NCBI GenBank assembly: GCA_963846635.1
Contig: CAWJXM010000035.1
Coordinates: 1 to 64,000, forward strand
DNA: 64,000 bases
Direction of reading: 5' to 3'
From: AP-15 sp963846635
Lineage (GTDB): Bacteria > Pseudomonadota > Alphaproteobacteria > ATCC43930 > CGMCC-115725
Part shown: piece by piece, positions 46,046-53,595 of the stretch
Numbering within the stretch: position 1 is the stretch's first letter
Layout of the letters: each line of letters starts with the position of its first letter
Made by a program: the position numbers and the translations under genes
The notes under the pieces: model-generated
What the model was told of the DNA's origin: nothing
The model's database searches: none
Seen by the model: only the letters and a program-made list of their open reading frames with translations

Positions 46046-46273
46046 TTGACGACCGACCGCTGGGTTGAAGCTGTCATTGACCATGTACCGCCCGAGGTGA
46101 ACGTGGCTGTCTACTTACGCGGTCGGGATGGCGATCAGCTGCTCACTTTCGAGACAGCCGCCGACATTGATGCGGCGAAGGCGATAGCTCATACTCACGC
46201 TAAGAAGCATGGCATCGCCGATGAGTATGTATCCTTTCAGGAGCGAAACCGCCCAAGGGTAGGGGGGGTCTGA
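46046..46273 (+). CDS. small unknown protein
   Basis: This 75-residue protein begins with a TTG at 46046 that has AGGAG eight bases upstream. It reads TTDRWVEAVIDHVPPEVNVA and later ETAADIDAAKAIAHTHAKKH, soluble and mildly acidic. It follows the nuclease gene by 76 bases on the same strand and could belong to the same transcript. No family is recognised. Confidence 0.55.
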   Translation: MTTDRWVEAVIDHVPPEVNVAVYLRGRDGDQLLTFETAADIDAAKAIAHTHAKKHGIADEYVSFQERNRPRVGGV

Positions 46274-46581
46274 GTAACAACGGAACTGAACTCGGATTCA
46301 GCCCCTAACCCAAAAAATCCCTCAAAAACAGGCCGTCGGAAACCCGCAATTTACAAGGGTTTTCCGCTCGCTCTTATTCCCTGGCCGAAAACTAAGTGCG
46401 TTTGGCGCCAAGCAGCAAGATTTCACGAGAAGGCCCCTCCTGCGATTTTGGTATGGGCGTGGAGGAGGCCCGCGCATAGCGCCTCAGCGGTGAGGTTGGC
46501 GGGATTTGGAGGGCGGAGGAGGATTGTGCGCCGGCGGGGGGTTCGCTAGGCTGGCCCGCAGCAAATGAGGGAGGGCCGGCT
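46274..46581. other. intergenic region
   Basis: These 308 bases hold no supported gene. The sequence changes from AT-richer to GC-rich around 46440, which may mark the end of the accessory segment that starts upstream of the ParD-like gene. Confidence 0.4.
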
Positions 46582-47531
46582 ATGGCGACGATTGTTGGCC
46601 AGGGCGAATACAAATACGAGATCATCGAGAACTGGGCGAAATTGCCCGACGGCTGGTCGTTCAAGGAGGTGGCGGCGGTCGGAGTCGACCGGAACGACAA
46701 CGTCTATTGCTTCACGCGCGGCGAGCACCCGGTCATCGTGTTCGACCGCGACGGCAATTTTCTGCGATCGTGGGGCGAGGGCCAGTATCCGCGGGCCCAT
46801 GGCGTCAATATGGGGCCCGACAATTCGATCTACCTGACCGATGATGGCGGCCATTTCGTGCGCAAATGTTCGCTTGAGGGCAAGGTATTGCTCGAACTGG
46901 GCGTCCCCGGCAAGCCGGCGCCTTATCTGAGCGGCGAGCCGTTCAACCGCTGCACCCATACCGCGCTCTCGCCAAAGGGCGAGATCTATGTCTCGGACGG
47001 CTACGGCAACGCCAAGGTCCACAAATACTCACTCGACGGCAAGCTGTTGATGTCGTGGGGCGAGCCCGGCAGCGATCCCGGCCAGTTCAACCTGGTCCAC
47101 AATATCTGCACCGACGCTGATGGCTGGGTCTATGTCGCCGACCGCGAGAACCATCGGGTCCAGGTGTTCGACGGCAACGGCAAGTACGAGACCCAGTGGA
47201 ACAATCTGCACCGGCCGTGCGGGCTCTATATGGAGTACACGCGCCGGCCGGTCTGCTATATCGGCGAACTTCGGATCAAATCGCCTCAACGCCAATCTCG
47301 GGCCGCAGGGTCAGCATTGTCGACAATCAGGGCGAGCTGTTGTCGCGGCTCGGCGACCCGTTTGCCGGCACGGCGCCGACTTCGTTCATCGGCCCGCACG
47401 GGCTTGCCGTCGATTCCCGCGGCGACCTCTATGTCGCCGAGGTGTGCTGGACGTTGTGGCCGGGGCTGTTTCCCGACCAGCCGCGGCCCGACAATCTGCG
47501 CACCATTCAGAAATATCAGCGGGTGCATTGA
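46582..47531 (+). pseudogene. NHL-repeat protein (PAL-like family), copy 1, two frameshifts
   Basis: This is a six-bladed-propeller-type NHL protein, often annotated as peptidyl-alpha-hydroxyglycine alpha-amidating lyase family. Repeated units include VGVDRNDNVYCFTRGEHPV, HGVNMGPDNSIYLTDDGGHF, ICTDADGWVYVADRENHRV and HGLAVDSRGDLYVAEV. The frame is lost at 47270-47271 and again at 47306-47310. Removing one base at each place restores GSNRLNANLGPRVSIVDNQG and a 315-residue protein parallel to copy 2. GAGGGAGGG lies upstream. True lyase activity is unproven for bacterial members. Confidence 0.85.
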
Positions 47532-47574
47532 GGCGTGGCGACGGTTCGCTTGCCGGACTGAAAAGGAGAGGGAC

Positions 47575-48534
47575 GTGGCGATCATCGTTGGCCAGGGCGA
47601 CTTCAAGTATCGGATCGTCGAGGATTGGGCGCAATTGCCCGAGGGCTGGTCGTTCAAAGAGGTCGGTGCCGTCGGTGTCGACAAAAACGACAATGTCTAT
47701 GTGTTCAACCGTGGCGACCACCCAGTCATCGTGTTCGACCGCGAGGGCAATTTTCTGCGCTCGTGGGGCGAGGGGCAGTATCCGCGCGCCCATGGCGTCC
47801 ATATGGGGCCCGACGATTCGATCTATCTGACCGATGATGGCGGCCATTTCGTGCGCAAATGCTCGTTCGACGGCAAAGTGCTGTTGCAGCTCGGCGTGCC
47901 CGGCAAGCCTGCGCCCTATATGAGCGGCGAGCCGTTCCACCGCTGCACCCATACGGCGCTGTCGCCAAAGGGCGAGATCTACGTTTCGGACGGCTACGGC
48001 AATGCGCGCGTCCATAAATATTCACCCGACGGCAAGCTGTTGATGTCGTGGGGCGAGCCCGGCACCGATCCCGGCCAATTCAACATCGTGCATAACATCT
48101 GCACCGATGCCGATGGCTGGGTCTATGTCGCCGATCGCGAGAACCATCGCGTTCAGGTGTTCGACGGCAACGGCAAATACGAGACGCAGTGGAACAATCT
48201 GCACCGGCCGTGCGGGCTCTATATGGATTATACCCGCCATCCGGTTGCGTATATCGGCGAGCTCGGACCGGTGATGCCGGTCAACCGCAACAGCCCGAAC
48301 CTCGGACCGCGGGTCAGTATCGTCGACAACCAAGGCAAGCTGCTGTCGCGCATCGGCGAGCCGCATGCCGGCACCACGCCGACCGCGTTTCTCGGGCCGC
48401 ACGGGCTCGCCGTCGACAGCCGCGGCGATCTTTACGTCGGTGAGGTGTCGTGGACGCAATGGCCGCAATTCTACCCCGATAAACCGCGGCCGGATTACAT
48501 ACGCTCGTTGCAGAAATACGAGCGGGTGCGCTGA
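47575..48534 (+). CDS. NHL-repeat protein (PAL-like family), copy 2
   Basis: This 319-residue intact paralogue of the preceding gene is about four fifths identical by eye over the first 230 residues. It starts at GTG 47575 with AGGAG upstream, reads AIIVGQGDFKYRIVEDWAQL and ends QKYERVR. No signal peptide is visible, so it is cytoplasmic or exported by another route. An apparent 650-residue fusion of both copies exists only because copy 1 is frameshifted. The pair is a tandem duplication; their role is unknown. Confidence 0.88.
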   Translation: MAIIVGQGDFKYRIVEDWAQLPEGWSFKEVGAVGVDKNDNVYVFNRGDHPVIVFDREGNFLRSWGEGQYPRAHGVHMGPDDSIYLTDDGGHFVRKCSFDGKVLLQLGVPGKPAPYMSGEPFHRCTHTALSPKGEIYVSDGYGNARVHKYSPDGKLLMSWGEPGTDPGQFNIVHNICTDADGWVYVADRENHRVQVFDGNGKYETQWNNLHRPCGLYMDYTRHPVAYIGELGPVMPVNRNSPNLGPRVSIVDNQGKLLSRIGEPHAGTTPTAFLGPHGLAVDSRGDLYVGEVSWTQWPQFYPDKPRPDYIRSLQKYERVR

Positions 48535-48555
48535 GGCTAGATTGCGGCCATCCCA

Positions 48556-48765
48556 ATGAGCCGGCTCGACGAAGCGCTTGCCCGCCTCGAACGCGCAGTG
48601 GCCCAGCTTGAGGCCATCCTTAGCGCCGGAAAAGACGCGCACGGCCACATTGAGGCCGAACCTGAAAGCGGCTGGCCGCAGGCCGCAACGGGGGAAAGCG
48701 GCGCCGAGCCCGATGACGGGTCGACGCGGCTCGGCAGGGTAGCGGGGGAAGGGACAGAGGGATGA
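48556..48765 (+). CDS. small coiled-coil protein upstream of zapA
   Basis: In this 69-residue protein residues 1-25 (MSRLDEALARLERAVAQLEA) form a clear heptad coiled coil, and the rest is acidic and disordered. Its stop overlaps the zapA start (ATGA-type, 48762-48765), so the two are co-translated. The same arrangement, a DUF4164-like coiled-coil gene just before zapA, is common in alphaproteobacteria. A helper role in cell division is an inference from position. Confidence 0.75.
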   Translation: MSRLDEALARLERAVAQLEAILSAGKDAHGHIEAEPESGWPQAATGESGAEPDDGSTRLGRVAGEGTEG

Positions 48766-49100
48766 GCCAGGTGTCGGTGACAGTTAACGGTCACCCGTAC
48801 AAGATCGCTTGTGAGGACGGGCAGGAGCCGCGCATCCGGCGCCTTGCGCAATATGTCGACGCTCGCGTAGGTGAGTTTGTCAGAGATGTCGGCCAGGTCG
48901 GCGAGGCGCGGCTGCTATTGCTGGCGGCGCTGGTGATCGCCGACGAATTATCCGATGCCAACGAGGCCTTGCAGCAGGAGCAGAGCCGCAACCGCGCCGC
49001 CCGGATCGAGGTCGATGGTGCGGTCGATGCTGCCGCCGGCGGGATCCATGGCCTCGCCCAGCGGATCGAGGCTATTGCAGCTCGCCTGGAGAGCCCCTAG
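48762..49100 (+). CDS. zapA: cell division protein ZapA
   Basis: ZapA binds FtsZ and bundles its filaments. The 112-residue protein begins MSQVSVTVNGHPYKIACEDG, the typical small N-terminal domain. It continues with RIRRLAQYVDARVGEF and ARLLLLAALVIADELSDANE, then a C-terminal coiled coil. In alphaproteobacteria zapA is usually next to, and divergent from, tkt and followed by 6S RNA. Here the 6S-like RNA follows, but tkt is 4.7 kb away. Confidence 0.9.
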   Translation: MSQVSVTVNGHPYKIACEDGQEPRIRRLAQYVDARVGEFVRDVGQVGEARLLLLAALVIADELSDANEALQQEQSRNRAARIEVDGAVDAAAGGIHGLAQRIEAIAARLESP

Positions 49101-49105
49101 CTTCA

Positions 49106-49276
49106 GGGCGGGGTGGGGCTGCGCGGTGCGTCAGGCCGCATGTTGCCCCGGGGCCGATACCTACCTCTTGGGTGCTGTCCCTGTCGAAGTCGTGGCTCCG
49201 ATAAATGGCGCCCACCTGCTACGGCGGGCCACGGAGGAGTTGCACGCCAACGGCCGAGGCGGCTCCACCCTGCAAT
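49106..49276 (+). ncRNA. ssrS: 6S RNA
   Basis: The segment after zapA has no coding potential and folds into a long rod. GCGGGGTGGGGC at 49108-49119 pairs with GCTCCACCCTGC at 49262-49273. GGCCG near 49134 pairs with CGGCC near 49251, and an apical hairpin forms around GGCGCCCACC and ACGGCGGGCC. Position just downstream of zapA and the motifs GCGCCCACC/ACGGCGGG match alphaproteobacterial 6S RNA as I remember it. 6S RNA binds RNA polymerase holoenzyme and tunes promoter use in slow growth. Ends are approximate. Confidence 0.68.
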
Positions 49277-49312
49277 GCCGGTTCAGCGGGCGAGCAATTC
49301 GGTGCGGCGAGC

Positions 49313-50128
49313 GTGAACATCCTGTTTTGCGGCGATGTGATGGGGCGGCCGGGACGCGAGGCGGTCAAGAGATACATCCCCGAACTGCGCCGCGACTTCG
49401 CCCTCGATCTTGTTGTCGTCAATGCCGAGAACGCGGCCGGCGGCAATGGCCTGACCGAGCGGTTGTGCGGCGAGTTCTACGATTGCGGCGTCGACGTGCT
49501 GACAACTGGCAATCATGTTTGGGACCAGCGCGAACTGATTGGCTATATCGGCCGCGACCCGCGGGTGCTGCGTCCGGCGAATTTTCCGCCCGGCACACCG
49601 GGCGCCGGCTGGCGACTGCACCCGCTCGATGACGGGCGCACAGCCCTCGTCATCAACCTGATGGGTCGCTTGTTTATGGACGCGCTTGACGATCCGTTCG
49701 CGCGGCTCGACGCGATCCTCGCCGATCATCCATTGGGCCGCGGGCCGGCGGCGATCCTGGTCGACATTCACGCCGAGGCGTCGAGCGAGAAAATGGCGAT
49801 CGGCCATTTCGCCGATGGCCGGGTCTCCGCGGTGTTCGGCAGCCATTCGCATGTCCCGACTGCCGATGCCCAAATCTTTCCCGGAGGCACGGCCTATCAG
49901 ACCGATGCCGGCATGTGCGGCGACTACGATTCGGTGATTGGGCTGCAGAAAGCGCCGGCGGTGCGCCGGTTTGTGACAAAAATGCCGGGCGAGCGCCCGC
50001 AGGTCGCCGAAGGCGAGGGGACGCTGTGCGGCATTCTGCTTGAGACCGATGATGCGAGCGGTCGCGCCTGCCGGGTCGAGCCGGTGCGCATCGGCGGCCG
50101 GCTGATGCCGCACCTGCCACGGCCTTGA
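49313..50128 (+). CDS. TIGR00282/YmdB family metallophosphoesterase
   Basis: The 271-residue protein begins (GTG start) VNILFCGDVMGRPGREAVK. It has the dinuclear metal-site segments NAENAAGGNGLT, TTGNHVWDQREL, VDIHAEASSEKMA and FGSHSHVPTADAQI, all conserved in YmdB phosphodiesterases, which hydrolyse 2',3'-cAMP in characterised members. The frame is open upstream into the 6S region, but the conserved start fits 49313. In alphaproteobacteria it usually follows 5-formyltetrahydrofolate cyclo-ligase; that gene is missing here. Confidence 0.9.
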   Translation: MNILFCGDVMGRPGREAVKRYIPELRRDFALDLVVVNAENAAGGNGLTERLCGEFYDCGVDVLTTGNHVWDQRELIGYIGRDPRVLRPANFPPGTPGAGWRLHPLDDGRTALVINLMGRLFMDALDDPFARLDAILADHPLGRGPAAILVDIHAEASSEKMAIGHFADGRVSAVFGSHSHVPTADAQIFPGGTAYQTDAGMCGDYDSVIGLQKAPAVRRFVTKMPGERPQVAEGEGTLCGILLETDDASGRACRVEPVRIGGRLMPHLPRP

Positions 50129-50155
50129 CCAACCGCGAACAGCGCCGGGGCCGGT

Positions 50156-51430
50156 TCAGCCTAGGATGCCGGCTCCCGAAAGCCCGCCGAAAACGCCGAG
50201 CAGGCAGGTCATGACGGCGATGACGAGCACCGCCGTGTAATACGCTCCGGCAATTCGCTGCCCTCTTGGCAAGGCTCGACGCGCCAGTGCGATCAAAAAG
50301 CCCAGCACCACCGGCAACAGCAGCGCGTTCATCACCTGCACGGCGACATTGAGCGAGACGAGGTCCGGCCACAGCCCGACGAACAGCGCTCCACCGATTA
50401 CGCATACCGCATAGACGCCGTAGAACCAGCGCGCTTCGAATGGGCGCTGCTCGAGCGAGCGGCGATAGCCCGCGACTTCGCCGAGGCCCCAGGCAAAGGC
50501 CAGCGACACGACAATGGCTGCCACCATCCCTGCGCCGAGCACCCCGGCCCCGAAGACAGCATTACCGACCGTGGTGCCGAGAAACGGGGTGAGCGCCTGC
50601 GCCATATCGCCAATCGTGTTGAGCGCCGCGTCTGGCGTGCGTCGGCCGATCGTGGCCGCGCAGGCGACGAGGATTGCCGCCATGACGAGCTGCGTGACGA
50701 TTGCGCCGATCGCGGTGTCCCAACGCGCGGCGGGCAGGTGTTCGGGCCGCAATCGTTTATCGGCAACCGCCGACTGCTGGTAGAAGATCATCCAAGGCAT
50801 GATGACGGCACCGATATTCGCCGCCACGAGATAGGCATAGGCCTTGCTGTGCAAAGGGATGTCGAGACTGCCGGCAACGATGGCATGCGCGTCCGGCTGC
50901 GCCCGCCACGCCACAAAGAAAAACGCGAACTCGAAAAGCCCGACCGCGATCGCCACCCGCTCAACTCGGCGGTAGGACCCGGTCAGCACCACCGCGAGCA
51001 GCGCTGCGGCGGCGATCGGCAAGGTCAATCCACGCGACAGCCCATAGAGTTCGCCGACGCCGGCGACCCCGGAGAATTCGGTCAGCAGAGCGCCGGCTGT
51101 CGCGACGCCGAGCCCGCAAGCTGAAACCCAAGCCCAGATCGGCCCAAAGCTATCGCGAATCAGCTCGCCATGCCCGCGCCCGGTAAAAATCCCGAGCCGC
51201 ACCGTGAGTTCTTGCACGAGATAGAGGATCGGCACGAGGACGAGCTGCAGCAGCAACAGGCGATAGCCCCACTGCGCCCCGCTCTGGCCGGCGGTAATGA
51301 CGCTGCCGACATCGGTGTCGGCCAGCATGACGACGATGCCAGGTCCGAATACCGCGAGAAACCGCTTGGCGGTTAGTGGCGTAAGCCGTTGGCCCGTAGA
51401 TGAAGGCGGCGCGACGATGCTCATCGGCAT
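50156..51430 (-). CDS. Nramp-like metal ion transporter with divergent site motifs
   Basis: This 424-residue protein has about eleven membrane helices and an SLC11-like layout. TM1 reads GPGIVVMLADTDVGSVITAG, where classical Nramps have DPGN. TM6 reads VIMPWMIFYQQS, where they have MPHN. The TM1 aspartate is kept, but the Asn and the TM6 Pro-His context differ, as in Nramp-related groups with other metals. An ATG two codons in (51424) is an alternative start. A Fur-box-like palindrome lies directly upstream, so iron or manganese control is likely. Confidence 0.82.
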   Translation of the reverse strand: MPMSIVAPPSSTGQRLTPLTAKRFLAVFGPGIVVMLADTDVGSVITAGQSGAQWGYRLLLLQLVLVPILYLVQELTVRLGIFTGRGHGELIRDSFGPIWAWVSACGLGVATAGALLTEFSGVAGVGELYGLSRGLTLPIAAAALLAVVLTGSYRRVERVAIAVGLFEFAFFFVAWRAQPDAHAIVAGSLDIPLHSKAYAYLVAANIGAVIMPWMIFYQQSAVADKRLRPEHLPAARWDTAIGAIVTQLVMAAILVACAATIGRRTPDAALNTIGDMAQALTPFLGTTVGNAVFGAGVLGAGMVAAIVVSLAFAWGLGEVAGYRRSLEQRPFEARWFYGVYAVCVIGGALFVGLWPDLVSLNVAVQVMNALLLPVVLGFLIALARRALPRGQRIAGAYYTAVLVIAVMTCLLGVFGGLSGAGILG

Positions 51431-51436
51431 TAACTA

Positions 51437-51461
51437 CAAATAATTCTTATTCGCATTTGCA
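51437..51461. promoter_or_regulatory. Fur-box-like site before the Nramp-like gene
   Basis: Read on the minus strand the site is TGCAAATGCGAATAAGAA, then TTATTTG, an imperfect palindrome. It strongly resembles Fur boxes of the GATAATGATAAT and AATGCGAATAAT type. It lies 7 bases from the start codon, covering the likely promoter, so metal-loaded repressor would block transcription. Confidence 0.6.
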
Positions 51462-51689
51462 TGTAACCGAACGCTCCGATTCCTGCAAGAGCTGGGTAGC
51501 GCGCCATCGGAAACAGCCATCGGCGCGATTGCACCCACAGTTTCACAGCGTTTGGAAGCGGTTGTCGGCAGTGCCAGCTATGCGCGGGGGTGCCGCAATC
51601 CTGCCATATTGGGTTGTTAGCCCGCCTTCCTACTTTATAAGCGGTGGCATTGATTGCGCCCAGAGCGCAGCGAAACCGCACAGAGGACG

Positions 51690-52439
51690 ATGGCTGGCCA
51701 TTCTCAATTCAAGAACATCATGTACCGGAAAGGTGCGCAGGACAAAAAGCGCGCCAAGATCTTTACCAAGATCATCCGGGAATTGACGACTGCGGCGCGC
51801 ACTGGGTTGCCCGATCCGGCCGCGAACCCGCGCTTGCGGGCGGCGGTGCTGGCGGCGCGCCAGGCCAATATGCCCAAGGATACAGTCGACCGCGCAATCC
51901 GGCGCGGCGCCGGCGGAGAGGGCGATGCCGCTTATGACGAGGTGCGTTATGAAGGTTACGGCCCGGGCGGTACTGCGGTCATCGTCGAAGCGCTGACCGA
52001 CAACCGCAACCGCACCGCAAGCGAAATCCGCGCCGCGTTCACCAAGGCCGGCGGTGCGCTTGGCGAGATCAACAGTGTGGGCTTTCTGTTCGATCATGTC
52101 GGCGAGATCGTCTATCCGGCCACGGCGGCGAGCGCCGACGCCATGTTCGAGGCGGCGATCGAGGCGGGTGCCGAGAATCTCGACAGCGACGCCGAACAAC
52201 ACACCGTGACGTGCGCTCCGGTCGATCTCAATTCGGTGCGCGACGCTCTCGAACAGCGCTTTGGCCCAGCCAGCTCGGCGCGGCTCGTATGGCGGCCGAA
52301 AACCCCCGCCCCGCTCGACGAGGAAACTGCCGTCAGTCTGTTCAAGCTGCTCGAGACGCTCGAAGACAGCGACGATGTCCAGAACGTCTATTCCAATTTC
52401 GAGGTGGCGGAGGACGTCATGGCGCGGCTTGGCGCCTGA
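51690..52439 (+). CDS. yebC: YebC/PmpR family protein (transcriptional regulator / translation factor)
   Basis: The 249-residue protein begins MAGHSQFKNIMYRKGAQDKK, the universal YebC start. It has NMPKDTVDRAIRRGAGG, YEGYGPGGTAVIVEALTDNR and a C-terminal segment ending DVQNVYSNF. YebC family members act on transcription or relieve ribosome stalling at proline stretches, and they commonly precede ruvC. The start at 51690 is fixed by conservation over an ATG 12 codons upstream. Confidence 0.95.
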   Translation: MAGHSQFKNIMYRKGAQDKKRAKIFTKIIRELTTAARTGLPDPAANPRLRAAVLAARQANMPKDTVDRAIRRGAGGEGDAAYDEVRYEGYGPGGTAVIVEALTDNRNRTASEIRAAFTKAGGALGEINSVGFLFDHVGEIVYPATAASADAMFEAAIEAGAENLDSDAEQHTVTCAPVDLNSVRDALEQRFGPASSARLVWRPKTPAPLDEETAVSLFKLLETLEDSDDVQNVYSNFEVAEDVMARLGA

Positions 52440-52465
52440 TCCGGCGCCGGGGGGCGGCACCGAGG

Positions 52466-52975
52466 ATGCGTGTCTTGGGGCTTGATCCCGGGCTGCGGCA
52501 CACTGGCTGGGGAATCATCGATGTGGACGGAAATCGTCTCTCCCATGTCGCCGACGGTGTGGCCCACCCAGACGCGAATCAGCCGCTTGCGGCGCGTCTC
52601 GTCTCGCTGTTCCGTCAGATCGGCATGGTCCTCGAGCGCTTTCGTCCGGACGAGGCCGCGGTCGAAGAGACTTTTGTCAACCGCAACGCCGCCTCGACCT
52701 TAAAGCTCGGTGTCGCCCGCGGTGTGGTCTTGTTGGCGCCGGCTGAACGCGGGCTGCCGGTCGCGGAATATTCGGCCAACCTGATCAAAAAGGCGGTGGT
52801 TGGTGCCGGTCATGCCGACAAGGCGCAAATCCAGGGGATGGTGCGCCGCCTGCTGCCCGGTTCCGCCGCGGGCGAGGCCGACGCCGCCGACGCACTCGCG
52901 GTGGCGATCTGTCATGCGCACTACGCCGAGACCCGACGCGCCTGGAAGGTTCCGGCCGGGAACAAATTCGAATGA
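52466..52975 (+). CDS. ruvC: Holliday junction endonuclease RuvC
   Basis: RuvC resolves Holliday junctions by paired nicking. The 169-residue protein begins MRVLGLDPGLRHTGWGI with catalytic Asp7. It has AAVEETFVNRNAASTLKLG with the second acidic residue and ends with the AGEADAADALAVAICH cluster holding the last aspartates. Its 3' end overlaps ruvA by four bases (ATGA). The frame is open upstream within yebC, but the start is fixed by conservation, with CCGAGG before it. Confidence 0.95.
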   Translation: MRVLGLDPGLRHTGWGIIDVDGNRLSHVADGVAHPDANQPLAARLVSLFRQIGMVLERFRPDEAAVEETFVNRNAASTLKLGVARGVVLLAPAERGLPVAEYSANLIKKAVVGAGHADKAQIQGMVRRLLPGSAAGEADAADALAVAICHAHYAETRRAWKVPAGNKFE

Positions 52976-53595
52976 TCGCCAAGCTCGCCGGCATCCTTGA
53001 CCAGATCGCGGCCGACAGTGCGATCGTGGATGTGAGCGGGGTCGGCTATCTCGCCTTCTGCTCGACGCGCACCCTCGGTCGGCTGCCGCCGGTCGGGTCG
53101 CCGGTGCGGTTGTTGATCGAGACACACGTCCGTGAGGACCACATCCATCTTTATGGCTTTATCGATGCGGCGGAGCGCGACTGGTTCCGGCTGTTGACGA
53201 CGGTCCAGGGGGTCGGCGCTCGGCTGGCCCTCGCGGTGTTGTCGGTCCTCGGCCCGGCCGATCTCGGCCTCGCGATCCTGTCGCAGGACAAGGCGTCGCT
53301 GGCCCGCGCCGAAGGCGTCGGCCCGCGGCTCGCCGCCCGCATTGTCAACGAATTGCGCGACAAGACCGGCGGCCTCGCGATCAGCGCGCAGGCCGGGCCA
53401 ATCACCCCGTCGGTCGAACCCATCGGCGACGGTCCTGCCGCCGATGCGGTCTCGGCCCTGGTTAATCTTGGCTATCGCCGGGCCGAAGCGTTTGGCGCTG
53501 TTGCGACAGCGGCGCGCCGCCTCGGGCCCACGGCCAGGGCTGAAGAGCTGATCCGCGCCGGCTTGCGCGAACTAGCGCCTGGGGCGCAGTCATGA
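52972..53595 (+). CDS. ruvA: Holliday junction branch migration protein RuvA
   Basis: RuvA binds the four-way junction and loads RuvB. The 207-residue protein begins MIAKLAGILDQIAADSAIVD and has GVGYLAF, THVREDHIHLYGF and two HhH motifs (TTVQGVGARLALAVLS and AEGVGPRLAARIVNEL). The C-terminal domain III (AVSALVNLGYRRAEA) contacts RuvB. It overlaps ruvC and ruvB by four bases each, giving a tightly coupled ruvCAB operon. Confidence 0.96.
   Translation: MIAKLAGILDQIAADSAIVDVSGVGYLAFCSTRTLGRLPPVGSPVRLLIETHVREDHIHLYGFIDAAERDWFRLLTTVQGVGARLALAVLSVLGPADLGLAILSQDKASLARAEGVGPRLAARIVNELRDKTGGLAISAQAGPITPSVEPIGDGPAADAVSALVNLGYRRAEAFGAVATAARRLGPTARAEELIRAGLRELAPGAQS

Noticed and set aside
14201..47310. 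Interpretation as a degrading symbiont genome
   Set aside because: All breaks are single extra bases, intact genes dominate, intergenic space is small and GC stays high, none of which fits reductive decay.
46582..48534. Apparent 650-residue double NHL protein
   Set aside because: Two extra bases in copy 1 carry the frame into copy 2; the normal end of copy 1 is at 47531 and copy 2 has its own start.
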